A DNA stretch of 64,000 bases from Balanoglossus misakiensis (taxonomy: Eukaryota > Hemichordata): positions 11,222,001 to 11,286,000 of the forward strand of contig CM082584.2 in NCBI GenBank assembly GCA_040954595.2, read 5' to 3'. How positions within the stretch are numbered: position 1 is the first letter of the stretch; each line of letters starts with the position of its first letter. A program made the position numbers and the translations under genes. The notes under the pieces are model-generated. The model was not told where the DNA came from. It searched no databases and saw only the letters and a list, made by a program, of their open reading frames with translations. This document shows positions 35,343 to 49,568 of the stretch, one piece after another.

Positions 35343-38300
35343 TACTATGGTCTTCCAATTGAATATATCTCTATGGTTTCCGCTTCCATTTAGTCCTTGC
35401 AGTACTCAGTAGAGGAACTTCTCAGCTGCAAACGACTGCATGTTTGTTTTAGTTTCCCGGTGATTGGTGGAATACATTCTTGAGTGGGATACTTGTTAAA
35501 TTTTATTTACATGTATCTAGCTGCGTGTTTGTACAGTTTTGATAAATTATAAAGTTGAAATGTAAGCTTATAAAGTTCATTTAAACCCCTCATAAAAACG
35601 ACTTCGATTTTGACGACATAAGTTCCGCATTTTAACGATAGAAGCAGTTGCCGGGTTCCGCAATCAGATTTAAATATAACCTGAAGATATTTCTTCCTGG
35701 CTGTCTGTCTGGCGCAGTCTCAGCGCACCTGTTGATCTCTGCACCACCTGTTAATTGCCTAAGGTGTACAGACTGTATTGTGCCGACGGCCATAACGGTA
35801 TTGTGGCGAGAAGTCGTAAACTTTTATTGGTTTCCGAATGGAGAAGCACCCAGTGACAACATAAGTTGGGTCTGCCACCCACCAAAATGGCCGGAGCGGT
35901 GAACTGCAAGTAAAAACGGGGGGGGGGGGGGATAGAAGGGCGTTGTGTCGAAAATGCCAAAAGTGGAATACCTGGGTCGCTCGCTCCAATTACTATATGC
36001 ACCAGCAACGCCTATTTGGGCCAGGCCCGTTTTACAATTAGGCCTATGTATAGTCCTATGTCGCGCCGCAGGGAACAAAAGCCGGCCATCTGAAGAATGT
36101 ACATGTATTCCGAGAGTCGGCCAAAGAAAAGACAGTGCCTAATTATCAGTGTTGTCCCGGTTAGTGGAGCAAATCACTTTCACTTTGTGACTGCGGCCTG
36201 TTTTGTGGTAAAGGGTGCACTGCTCGATTGGTGGCATGGGGTACTTATTGTCTCCCGAACTTTCAAGAACCACTTAGAGTTCGGGTGGAGACAAGATAGT
36301 CGATCGAGCGACTGGAGTAAGGGGACAATAATATGACCGCGCCAGATGATTCATGTTATGAGAGGGTTTTGGTTCACCCTCTAAAATCATTACCGCGCGA
36401 ATTAAATTATAATTTTATCATAATCGTCCGATATAAAATGTTAATTAACCCATGCAAGGCAGACTACTGCGTCATATTTTACTGTAAATTATCGGTGGCT
36501 ACAAAGACTGCAGTCACGTTTGTAAATTTTACTGGGAGATGCCCACGCATTCTGGTTTTGCATATTTCGTAATCGTAAAAAGAAATTATTCGTCACATTT
36601 GAGCCAAAGACTTCTGAAAATAATTAAACATCCGTTCCCTTTGAAGCGAGACAACCAAGCATTTTCCCGTGAAGAGAAAGAATTACACGGTGGACAGATC
36701 TCAAAGAGACATTAAAATTAAACGTTCGACCTGCCTGTTTGGGCGCCCCGGGGCATTTTAGACAAAGCGACAGCAAACAGAAGAGCGGGAATGTCATTCC
36801 ATTAATCTAACAAAGGAGAAGTGTAAATATGGCAGTTAATATTTTTCCGTCTCTATACGTGTGTCATCATGAATGTCGATTTTATTCCCGTCTCAAGACA
36901 GTCTGGGTTTTATTCCGCGGCAAATAGAAAAAGGAGATATTAAACCGTCTGTGTTGCGTGACCGTGGTTGGCCAATATGGAAATGCTGGCACATCTGGTA
37001 AGTGAACCAAAGGACGTGGTTGGTTCATTGAGCAGGGAGTCTGGTTTAAAGGGATTTGCGTTATAGTTGACCACATACAGGTGGTGTTTCTTATCCCCTT
37101 TGAAATTAATATCAAATCGTGGAATTTCCAACAACTGCACCAACTTGATTGATCGAGTGTAATATCACGAATGCCTACATGGATATGAAGGGGTCAGTTT
37201 GAACCACAGCTAACACTTCTCCGCTTGACAATTAAATCGTGTTGACCGACGAGCCTTTCGATTCTTTTGAAACCAGTAGTTCAAATTTAGGTATGCCAAC
37301 GATTGAACAGATAAAAGCTTCGTTGTCTTGACGACGCAAATACAGATAGCCATCCGCAAACAAGTATTACGTGATGACCAGTACATTGCAAAGAAAATAT
37401 TAACATTGGCGTTGGCAGGCTTCCAATGAGTTTTGTAATAACCATGCCAACAGGAGGATCGGTACGAATATGTATGCAGCTGACTGACTAGCAAATGTGA
37501 AAATGAGACGCTCATTCTTGAAATGTTAGAGCTTGGCATACTCAGTAATTAACGTCCTGTCACCGTTAGCATCAAAACGAACGCGCTATAGTTACGCTAA
37601 ACAATTTGACGAATTAACGAAAAGCTTGAAGACGCCCAGTTTTCACACACAAAAAGCAAGCCAATGGAAAGAGCCAAATGACCAGATGTCTGAAAGATAA
37701 ACTAGACACCAAGAAAGATAATAGAAAGTGCCATAAGTAATTAAAAGAACGAGTTCTTTTTATTCGGAAATACACACGAGGCACTGCTCCCTCCAAGAAA
37801 ATTCTGGATGAAAATTCCAAAACCGACTGAAGGTACTAGTAGTTCAAAGTTCATTACATTTCGTGACCTTTGACTACAAGAAGGTCAACGTCACACATTT
37901 TGCTGATTGAACTCTCCTCGAGGCGATATTGACGTTTATTTATATTTTAATGTTCGAAAAATGTTGCTTCTTCTACCCGAGAAGTCAGCCGGCAAGATTT
38001 CGAGTTAGTCGTTATAAATATCTTGTATGTAAAGCATCACATGGTAAACCACGAGCAACACTGTGATTCACACTCAGGAAAAATGGGGTAGTCATGCACA
38101 CGTGTTCCCCAAAATGTTTCATTTGGAGTTTCCTCTCCCCAAAAGAATTTCTGACAGGGTTGAACGTGACCGCGTGAGATGCGTGTCACCCACGCATTCG
38201 CGGGGATATCGACGATAATCGCCTTTCTTTTGTTTCATTGACGTCACAATCTGTTACGTCACGACTAATCAATGACAGCAGAAGCAGCCAGTGGCCTGTT

Positions 38301-39656
38301 TCTTTTTTACACACCTCTGACAATATTCTTCACTTCGAGTTTTCGACCCTCTGGCAGACAGGCAAGCGGAGAGGAATCGTGGGCAATGATTGCAGCCAGG
38401 TTGACTGGTGTTCTGCATGCGACAACCAGGCAACCTTAGCACCACCCGCTACAATCATTGCAGCTTGGGCCGTATACGAGTGCATGCTGGGTATTAGTAT
38501 CACACGTTTTGGTGAATGCATACCTAGTCTGGCGCGGCGTGGGATCTCTGAACAGTGACCGAACGAAACGACGTTTGACAAACCCTACTTGTTTCCACAG
38601 TGGTTATTTCTATTTTTCTGGCGGCAGGAGTCGATAGGGGTTGGGCAAACAATGCCACGAAACGCGCAAACATACCCACTGAGTGCACAAATGAAATACT
38701 GGCGGACCTTATCAATCAACCTCAGACGGGAAATAAGGCGTGCAAGAGTATCTCAATGAAAAGTCAAATATATGCTTACATTTTAATTGTACTATGGTGA
38801 AAAATGAACCCGGGGCCGTGCGGACTTACCGACATGACGGAAGGGACTGTTAGTAGAAGATTGTGCTTGAGCGTCTGGTAGTCTAAATTCGGTATATTGG
38901 TGGTTAGATTTCAAGACTCCAGAAAAGCAAATTGATTTGGAAATTTACGTTTAGTATGCCTATGAGCTGAATGAATCTCTATGGCGGATTTTGTTTCGAA
39001 AACCAGGGCGGAAGGCGCCAAAATAGCTCATTAGCCGCACTTATTACACACACAAAATCGGCAATGATTTTGAATACACGTCCGTGAATGGACTACTAAA
39101 GAGAGACTTTGAGAAACCATTCATTCTCATTATAGATACACTATTTCAATTGGTGTAAAAGCCACAAGTGGGAAAACTTTCTTACCAGCAGGGACACAAC
39201 CAAATGGCGCGACAATTTGCCGTCAGGAACGGAATCAAAAATCAAACAAAAAGCCGCCCAGTATTGGTGAATCACCTACCCACTCATGTCGGGCGGCGTC
39301 GCCCAGGACAACGGACGGCTCTGCTGAGTCAGCCCGGCCCAACAAGGCCTTGGTTTCTTGAAAAGAAGATTCCTCCAGTGGGACCATCTCTCCCGCGGGC
39401 GGACGAGACTCACAGCAGGTTCCGACGAACAGCAATTAATGGCAGCGGCGTTCGACGATTACGACGATGAAAGAAAGGGCAGTATGAGGACACAGCTGAC
39501 AGGGAAACTATAACAGCTATGCCAACATCTTGCCTCCTCTAGATTCATCACTACACACCGCATCGAGCTACGTCTTCTCCAGAACCCGAACAGTTTCGAA
39601 AAAACGCGAAGTTTCCCTCGGCCGAAGGAAGAAAAAAGCGTCTCACTCTTCGTCAC

Positions 39657-42600
39657 TCAGTCAAGAGCACACACAGCACATTTGGCCGGGATGGTAGTGT
39701 GAGATTCAATCGGACAGGAAGGCCTGGGGGTCAAGCAGATATACTTCCTTCGGCCTTGAGGTTGGCTTCCACCGCCCGTCCCGTCTCCGACGTCCCCTCG
39801 AACCTGCAACAGCAAAATGACTAGATTAACACGGACGTGAAGCACCTTTAAAAGAAAGTACCTGTTAATCATTAAACAGAGGTGATAACGAGATGAATGG
39901 GATAGTTATCACACAATGGCGGGAGAGCTTTTAGAATTCAGATGAGAGGCCCTCCTCATCGAAGGGAATACTATAGTGTCTCCTACAAGAGGAGGAAGCT
40001 TCAAAAGAAGAGCGATATTCTGTAACAAAATCTTTCGCGCACATTACACACTTTAACAGCCATGGTACAACTCACATATCAACGGTTAGCAAGAATAACC
40101 CTTTTTCCAATTTCCGCCAAGAAGACGACCACTGAAACAATGTGGCTTTCTATAGCCAGAGGCTTTCGATAACACACCACGCTGTTCTCATTTAAAAGGA
40201 ATGGGTTTGTACAAACTGTTACGCTGACCACTCGCGTCACACGATAAACTGACCACGATTTGCCAATAAATCCAATCGTTTTGGTGGCGTGTTGATATTC
40301 TTATGGAAAGGACGCTAAATATCGCGAGGAATCTGTTGAGATCTACCGCCCTGTTTGTGCGCATGATTATTTTTTTCAAGACGCATTACAGATAGCAGAT
40401 TACAGATAGTGGTGGTACTTGGTGTGAGCCAGCTATGGGAACGGTTTTCGCGTGGGAATAAATTTATATCCGCGTGCTGGGAGATGGTGCTGGTCTTCGC
40501 GCATCTGTGCCAACCGGACATGGCTTCTCCGGGAAGCCACACAAATGCAAGAAACCTATCTCACACAAAAAACTGCCAATCTGGGAGACACGTACCTTTT
40601 TACTGACCGGTTATGTCGGATCGAGTTCCCTAAAGCGACTGCTTGCATGGCAACAGAGAGAGAGAAACCCGGTCCGAGAGGAATATTAATTTCCTCCTTC
40701 CTCAACACACTCCAGCTTAGAATCTGATATCCCACCGGTGCGCACCAAAGTTTTTTATCGGAGTGTCCCTGCCCAGCAGAGAACGACCGGTACACCAAGT
40801 AACAAATCGAGGCGGAGTTGCCGAGACAAGTGTGTGGTCATCTTGGCAGTGACGCGCCGAATGCCAAGGAGTTGCCTCACACACGCCCTAAGTCGGTTCA
40901 AACTCCGTATGCTGTTATATGACAGTGTATATATTTGCTCGCTACATATTCATGATATTGGTGCAAAGGTCCAGCGTTTAAGTATGTTTGCACTAGAGAT
41001 GACGGTATTAAAAAGGCTGGGTTGAATTTGTGCCAGTGACGTTACATAACCGAAGCCAACATGAATTTTCCGTCTACCACGGCAGAGCTCAGATTTCAAA
41101 TTTGTAAATAGATTGGCACTTTCCGGGGTAGTTATTTTTTCCCGCTAATACCGCAGTGGAATTATCGAAAACTTGAGAGTGACAGTATTAAACATTACGA
41201 AAACCCCAGTTAAATTTCGTTTCAACTCGCCTCCAAACTAGATGTTGACCGCTGTCTCTCGTCTTAAACAAACACACCGTGAAAATTAATGGGAAAATGT
41301 CATAATGCGATGTGAAGTCAAACCGTTTTCCTCCCACTTTCCCCAGCGCGTCGTTTCCTCGCTTCGAACAAAAGCTGTATTTTCAACTAATTTTTTCACA
41401 CCTACCTGTGTGTTGTTGAGATCGAGAGAAGGTGTGTGCCACGCGTCGATACAGGGAAGGCGATGCGACTGAAAGCGTTCTCTTTGCTGAGGAACAGGTG
41501 TCACGCGTTCACCGACCCTTTAGCACGGTCGATATTGTCAAATGCGCCTCCCTTCCTACCAACAAAACGACTCCGAACCGTCTTCCTGTCATCCATATTC
41601 TGTTGTTTCGCCTATTAAACGTAGAATACTTGTCAGACCGCACAGAAGTACTCTCTATTCAACGCGAAATCAACGAGACAGGAACGGGAATCATCGCCGA
41701 CAATTCACCCGAGAGCTAGGGTGGCCGATTGACGCCTACAAGAAGCTCAGCACACAACTTTGCAATTTTGGTTGATATGTACACATGCGACATGTCAAAG
41801 GCTGCACCATTAATCTCTCGGTCAAATATATGTCATTTTTCTTCTTTGTGAGCAAGATGTCACCAAACTATAGACTGTACAAACAACTCACGTTGTGACC
41901 TGTTCACAGTTCAAACACTCCGCCATATTGTTACCTGTCCAGAATCCTGTCAGCTCCGTCGTTGAAAAATCACCCGCGCTGTTCGATTTCTGATAAAAAG
42001 TGCTGCATTCATATATTCACCATGCAAAAGTATTTTTTTTACTTTACAAGATATTCCTAAACGCGATAAACGCACCCGTTGTTGTTATTTTAACTTGCAA
42101 CTCGAAACTGCAGAAATGCCATTTTCAATGAACCGAAAATCCCCTTTTCTGTCCTTTCTACGAGATGTCTCTGGTTAGTTCCACCTCGGCATTTTTTCTT
42201 CGCGGAAGGAGCGAACTAAGTTTAACCGAAGGGTTATCAGTAACAGAATGGAGGCCTCAACAACCGGTGCCATGGGTAAACAGCGAGATAGAGACAGGAA
42301 CGTTACGTAACTGTGTACATTTCATCATGCCCCTGGTAAAATGAACATTGAGAAATGTCGACATGCGACACGAAATAATTGACAAAGTACTCGCAGTGTG
42401 GCTGTCAAATGTAGATGTTAGCGGGTTTTTTTCTCACGAATTTAGCTCTGTAAATCGATACAATCCATTAATTGTTTCAAAAGTTTGAATAAATTAAACA
42501 ATCGATATTTTAAATAGATTAGTAGACGAGGGTGATTATTTCGATAATTTTTAGCCTGGAAAATCTTCTCGTCTGGAATCACCAAGCTTACAGCGAACGC

Positions 42601-44629
42601 GCTTAGGTGGCAAATATTTTATCGGCGATTATCCCGAAACGAAAACACAAACATGGCGCCTTAAAATATAAGCCTTGCTGTGACCGTTTTCTCATATGCG
42701 ATGCTGTAATCTATTACAATTATAACGATTAAAATCAAACGTTTCAATATTTTATTTATACCGAGTTCCTTCAAAAGAAAGCTAGGTTTGAAGTGGAAAA
42801 TGAAAGCATGGAGAAACATCCAGAATGACTCAGCACTTTCTTCCAGAATTACAACTTCACTGCTACCCCCCCCCCCCCCCCCCAACAAACGCCGCATCAT
42901 GGCCAACCCAATACCTGCTGTCAATCAAAATGAACTGTGACGTCATAATACTTGACGACTGACCACAACCCCTCCAACCACCACGTCACGAGACTGTGGT
43001 GGTACCCGCTGGAGTGTCTGGAGTTTTACTTGCGACTGTTTGCTATTACTCACGCCGTTATCGACTTGCTTTTGTTGTCTAGGTGGGAATTCACGAAAAA
43101 TGAGAGAGAGAAAATCAATGGGAGATTAAAAAGTCGTCGGCGTAAATGATTTATCAATGCTGCTGATGTCAGTGTTTGCAAAGATCCCTGGGAAGTCTCG
43201 AAAGGTCGTGGCTACTATGTAATGACCCGGTCCACATTTCCTTCAGAAGACGTTTTGCAGAGATTAAGGTTTACGTCATGACATGACGCTACGATATCAA
43301 ACTGTCTCGGTTCGTTTTAATGAAGTTCAATTAAACTAAGCACTGGCTTTTCACATCGCCAGCTCTGTGCTTGTACGCATTCTGGTCATTCTCATCGATT
43401 CCTCATCGAAATTCATTGTGTCATTGTTTAATTACACGGCAGCCATTGTGTTGTTATGCGAGAGACGGGAACGTCCCATTCAACTATTCTGCATTCGCGA
43501 ACTTTCTTAATCCACATCCTAATTTGCTGAATGGCCCAATTGGTACTTTGACATGTTCTGAAAAATAGAGGCGATAATTATCGGCGGATTCCGCGTTGTA
43601 ACCGGTAAAGGGTTGGGAAACTGATATCGATCCTTTCATTCAAGGCTAGCTGTTTCAGGGTCGGTACACGACGTCTATCCTCGCTACCATGGATGAATTC
43701 CGTTCACTGCGTCGTTTTGTACTTTTTCGGAAACTTTGTGCAACGAATACCCCTTTTGGTAGCAGACTGTAACGGTTTACCAATGGGAAAAAAATATTTC
43801 CGTCGCTTCGCCGTCAGATGATATAGGTATAGGACCACGAAATATGCACATGCGTGGAACTGCGCCGAAGAAAAAGGTGTACACGTTGCGATATTGTGAT
43901 TAATCAAACCAGAGTAGTGTCTTCATATAAGCGAAGTGGGGAAAATCTCCCAGTTCTGCATTGAAATTTTATTCCCCGTTTTTACCGTCACGGTCCGATT
44001 CACCTTCATGGCATATTTGACCTTTGAACCGGGCATAGTCTCTTATTACAGCTTCATGTGTTCTTGTAAAGTTGCAAGCATGTTGCCCGGTCATCTTCTG
44101 AGCTGGGGGGGGGGGGTGCTTACGTGGCATGATGAATTCTCGAAAAAACAAAATAAGACCTCTCCGCTCTGATGAAGCCGTGAAGTTCAATGTTTTCGGG
44201 CGAAATTGGTGACCGTCATAATTATAAACAAGAAGTCAATCAAGTTGTTGACAGGTTGCCGAGAGTAAAGCGGGTCTTACTGTTGCGTAAACACAATGTA
44301 ATATTAATCCCCACAGCCGGGACTCCTTTTTCACACATTTCTGTCCACAGTTTAAATTCGCACCTCTCGCTTGGCATTCTACAAACAACCTGGAATCGAA
44401 ATCACTGTGCCAAGCAAATTTAAAACTAAGAGCTCGTTAATTGGTATTAATTAACAGTCAGGTGCTAAAAATCGACACCTTTCAAAGCAGTGGGGTTAGA
44501 CTGAGAAAATAAACTGTGACAAAAGTGCAAAGGTATGAATAAGCCGCTTTGCAAATGGAGGAATTAGCGAGGTGGATGGTGTCAACTTACACATTTACGG
44601 TATGTGCCAGTGAAAGTCCCATCCGCCAT
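39657..44629 (-). CDS. Speculative three-exon small gene starting at an AAGATGGCGG motif
   Basis: CAAGATGGCGGATGG at the start resembles the YY1-type element that overlaps start codons of many animal genes. From that ATG (44629), MADGTFTGTYRKC ends at a strong donor (TGT|GTAAGT at 44591). A possible middle exon at 41406-41486 has a good acceptor (CCTGTTCCTCAG) and donor (CAG|GTAGGT). A possible last exon at 39657-39803 follows TTGCTGTTGCAG and ends at TGA. All join in phase 0 to 88 residues. I recognise no family, and another phase is also open across the last two exons, so this may be a non-coding transcript or chance. Confidence 0.18.
42866..42883. repeat. Poly-C tract
   Basis: An uninterrupted run of 18 C. 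Similar runs of 10 or more C or G recur in the window: about 12152, 35226, 35919, 44105, 49089, 54631, 56793 and 57063. Confidence 0.9.
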
Positions 44630-47600
44630 CTTGGCTTGAGAGAGAGAGGCACAGAGAGAATGACACGACAGGTTCGACAAGGCGCTGGAGCAGTTTGACC
44701 CATGGAATCTGGCGTTCAGGTAACGTCCGCAGAAACACCGCACACCACTGTACGGAGTCGCGTTGAGAAATTCGGACCACTGAGGAAATGTATTTTGCAT
44801 CGCGCTGTAGTTCACCTGGATGGCATCGGCCGAGCTATTGGCCAATTTTGAGAAGGTGCAGTCTGGCTAGCGATATTGACCACTGCGAAGAGTCATTTAT
44901 CGACCTGAACCATTGGCGATCACGGCAAGTGACGCACAAGAGGTCAAAGGACAACGACTGACCACCTGTAGCACATGCGGGCTATCCCACAAGAGAGAAA
45001 AAAACCGCAACACAATCACACTAACAACCGACACATTTACCTGTCCAGTGATATTGTTGGCCTACATTTTTCGACCGGCCCCGCTCTATAGTTCCCCCTT
45101 TACGTGTCGTCTGCATGTATAATCTAAAAGAAAATCTATATGTTATCAATAAGTCCATCTTGATATACATGCTTACCTTTTGGCGGGTTTATAGAGCTAT
45201 CTTTTCATCAGTAACACTCTGGTTCTGTCGGTGCGCGGAAAGCGCACCACAACTGGCCGGCCCACGCATTGGTACAGCCTGACACGAGTGTCCCTTTCAA
45301 ACTCTTTCTTATTAAAATGACGTCCTTGTGCATTGTAAAATCTGTTACAACTGCGGCCGATATGTACACCGAACACCTTCCACGAGTTCTCTTTTATACG
45401 AAAGGTCCGAGAACACTTATGCATATTAACGAGACAGTATTTTTTAATCTCCTTTCAGAAAGAATTGGGAATACTTTGGAAGTGTAAAGAGATATGGTGG
45501 TTACTATGCCGACCAAAACAAGAAACTGGGAGTGGGAAACAGGCCCTTTTTAGCCAGCGCAAACAAGTATCCGCAAAGTGGTGACAAAGGCCAAACAAAA
45601 GCTCTATTCAAAGCCCATTACATTGGGTCACATTGCAAGCACAAGCAGTCGATTAATCAGTTTACTTTCTAATAATGCAGACCCACAAGAGCTTTAATTG
45701 ACGATGCATTGTCTGCGCGCACTCTGACCGAGTCGTTCGGACAATTGTGCTGTACCAGTCTCCCCTGGCGCGCGTTTCGGGCGCTCGCCGGCCGCATCTC
45801 TCTACTCCCCCAAACCCCATTTACGCAATGTCATTTCTTTCCAAATAAAGTATAAGTAGTAAAAAATATATAAAGCATTGTTTGAACCCTTTTGCCGGCG
45901 ATATCCTGAGTGCCATTGAGGGAAAAAAAATTTTTTTTTGCCTTTGAGAGACCACCACCTTTGCCCAGGGCTGTGGACTCAGAAACTTCCCGAGACGATG
46001 ACGTATGCAGCGACGCTGGACGATCGATTGCGTCAGAAGACAAACCACAGACAGCATTTATTTAAGGCTTCGCCAAACAATATTTCGCTCACAAACTCGG
46101 GGAACCCAATTTCACTCCAAGACATTGCATTTGTTGGTGGACAATGCATGCTTCGACTCTAAAAATGAATGGCTAAATACACACGTGTTTTATATCTTTC
46201 AACGAAGAGGCTTATCGCCAAGAATCTTTTCAAAGAGTTCAAAAGGTCAAGTTGTGTACATGAAAAGTTCAACTTGCACACCGTAATTTCTGGCCTCCTT
46301 GTTTGAAACAGTCCCCTCAGCAGCATATAGGTAAGCTGCTTTACCACCACCACAACCACCATCATCATAATCAATAATCATCAATAATCATTAGCACTTT
46401 TGAGATAATTTCCTTTGGAAATTGTTGGTATGTTTATCGCCAGTTTCGGCCAAAAATCCGTGGTTGGTGTTGAAATGTGGGAATGTCCATCACGCCTGGA
46501 TACAAATAACTGTACAAATATTTCAAACATAATCGCATAATATTAATTTAATCTATGAAAAGATTTATATGCACGCACACGCTACTGACACCTCCTGGAT
46601 TGCGAAAATGAAACCGCTTTGCCTATAGATACAAATTTGCAACACGGACAGATTTTTGAAAACGAAGTTTGTTGAAAATAACTTAGTCCGTGTATGCAGG
46701 ACACTTGTGTCGTAATAGGAACATTCGAGATGTACCTGAGTCATGGTTCGTGGGAAGGACAAATACTAGTTTTACACCACACGACGTGCCTGTACCCGTC
46801 ATCACGTCGAGATCTCAACATCTTTATGTTATGTCCCCATGATGGCCAAGCTCGATTTATTTTGTCTTCCAAAATGCTCTGCAAATAAAACTGACAAAAT
46901 TCCCACTTCATGTTCTCTATTTTGAAGGTGTGAAACCAACGAATTCGACGGAGTCGTGATTGGCCTTTCCAAGAAGAAGAAGAAGAAGCGATGCAATGGA
47001 AGTGGTAGAAGGATATTGTTCTTCCTACTTCTCTCTTCAAGGGGCTTTACAGAAAGATAGACGGCAGCTTAATCTTATTTCATTAAGTTTGTTTGCAACA
47101 TAACAGACAGAGTTCTAGTGAATATTAACACCACTTTGCAGCTTGAATGTGAATGTTTACGAAAGTGACGGGAAAAAGCTCGTGTCTTAACAAAATTCCA
47201 GACGACAAGCGCTAAGAAACACTGCACTATCGCGAGAATTCCGACGCTAGACTAACCAAATAACGCATAATGGGATTTTAGAGCACACACACAACATGCG
47301 TGTACATGCGTACTGGAATAAATCCAATGTATCTCTGTTACCATGGCAAATTGTCTTCAGGAGTCTATTAAACCCAAGCGAAGAGCAAATTTTTCTCGAC
47401 AGCGAGTGTAGCCATCGACGCAGTGTTGTTGGCATGGCATGATAGTTTGATTAGTTAATAATTAATAAATCGATAAATGCAAAGGAAATTAGTTTGTTTT
47501 ATATTATTATGTGTACATGTATTTTAAATATGCACATTTAATTTTGTTGCTGTATTTAACAAAATATTCTAGATGGTATATTCGCAAGGATTAAAAAACT

Positions 47601-48329
47601 GTGGCTGGCGACGAAAGCAATATGCTCAAATAGACGACAGATATGGTCTACAATCATCTCTGTAGTAAAATTTTGGTAAAATTGAATGAAGCAGCTGTGT
47701 GTGAAATCGAATGCCATCTCCAGTCACCTCGGGCGTTCCCCATGGGCAAGACACCTCTTCAGTTGCGCTTTCCATTCATTCCAGTGACAATAGTGTTTGC
47801 TTTACTGCCACACGTACATACACCCATGGGGAGAAACACAACGTGTCCGCGACCACCTATAACATTCGACCCACGCACATTCCTGGACGAATCTTAACTC
47901 CTTGCCCTTTCTCTTCCTCTTTCTTTCTTTCTTTCCCATTTCATGTGTTACCGTCATTCCATCTTTACTGTTGTATCCCTCCACAGTATACAAAACTGAG
48001 ACAGTTTGTCTTTCTTACAAGAAATTAATTAGCGCACTGGTGTCAAAACCTTTTTTCCCTTTTAATTTTAGTTCTTCATTTGGGAGGAGAAGATGGCGCT
48101 CCTGCAGTGTCGCAGCTCATCTGACGAATTATCGTTTGCGGGCGCTCTCATAACATTTTTCTGAAATTTCAAGGCAGCACAAAATGCCAGCACACGCACG
48201 CTCGTTAGAGGACGCTCTTTGACATTCAACTGCCACCATCGCCTGAAACTTATACTATCACCATTGTATGTAAATTAACCGTGACATCACCGACACTTAT
48301 TGCTTTGCACTGATTGCTTTATTTCAGTG

Positions 48330-48386
48330 CTTGTTGATCTATCAAAGAGGTAACAGCAAGGAAAAACAGTCGTGCGAAAAAATAAG
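48330..48386 (+). other. Possible 5' non-coding exon of selenoprotein P
   Basis: The segment after TTTATTTCAG near 48326 ends at the consensus donor AATAAG|GTAAGAG (48386/48387). It could be spliced to the acceptor at 49559, just 9 bases before the selenoprotein P ATG. This is based only on splice signals. Confidence 0.25.
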
Positions 48387-49568
48387 GTAAGAGTTATACC
48401 CTTTGACCATTCACAGATTGATTGCAAAATAAGTAGCGATCGAGTATTTAAAGTCAGCCGTCATTACAGGTAACAGGTGATATTATAACAAGTCTTAAAA
48501 GTGCGCATGTACCTGCAGAGGGGTGTAATACATCCGTGTCTATTTACTTTGCACGACATGACTAAAATTTAACAGGTTGAGAGTATGCGTTCGCTTTACC
48601 TTTTAAAAAACACAAACAGACGCCCGTTAAGTCTCTCATCTTCTTTCTTTCACAATTTGCGCTATCTGCATGTCAAGGCCGTCGATCTTGTTTTCATCTT
48701 TTCGCCAAGCTCTGTTGACCGAAAAGAAATTTGCATACAATGTCCTATGTGTATTTTCTTATTGGGGCACTGGTCGTAGAGTTGTGCAGCATTGATTCTA
48801 CACATTTGAAGATTTCTTTGCAATCGTGAATCACCTGAGGCCCAGTAATGCATTTAGACGCTTTATCGCTTTATTCTGTCAAAATCTGTCTGTTCGTTTT
48901 CTTCATTGGCTTCTTATGCAGCAGTGAGAGCGTAACAGTGGGGCATTCTGTTAGGTTACGCTTTTCATTAGCTAGTGGCTAACCACATCATACGATAAGC
49001 CTATAAACATTGATAACATTGTTTACATAACCAGAACAATACAAGTCAGCAGTAATTTCTACCCGCAAAAAATGACGGCTACTGATACCCCCCCCCCCCC
49101 CAAGTCAATAACATGACTTTCTAGGCCAATATATGATAATCATCATACAAGGCAAAATATCTTCCGTTTCTACCTCCATGCCAAAAATGGACCAGTGACT
49201 AGACTTCTACAGCAGCGCGTCTGGGATGGGTGGTCTGTGTGGGTTCCGACAGGGGGGTTCCGATAAGCATCTCCCGAGGCCATAAGGGTATATCAAAATT
49301 TATTGACATCGAAATGACGAACGGGTGACATACAATGCGACACTCGAACCGCATGATCAGCCCGTGCGTTTCAGCCATGTGACAACTGTGTTTGTGGTCA
49401 GATCGTTATCTACAGACGGCCACCAGATTAGATAGAACCGTGTTGACACAACCAATAGTACTACATGTAGACATGCATGATGTAGACAGCCAGAAGTGAA
49501 CCATAAACGTTTTGTGTTTGCTACTTTGAAATAAAACCACCATCATTTATTTCTTGCAGGGCCGCATA

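Larger units (their letters stand above)
35343..49568. other. About 14 kb with no convincing protein-coding gene
   Basis: Scanning both strands, I found no set of spliced exons with recognisable protein similarity. Open frames here are short and unlike known families. The stretch includes poly-C/poly-G runs (about 35919-35930, 42866-42883, 44105-44116, 49089-49101) and one possible short minus-strand transcript (44629 down to 39657). Its size, next to secreted-protein genes, suggests regulatory sequence, but nothing specific can be shown. Confidence 0.4.

Noticed and set aside
39168-39470. 100-codon plus-strand open frame in the gene-poor region
   Set aside because: Composition is Arg/Pro-rich from local GC content. 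There is no homology and no supporting splice structure.
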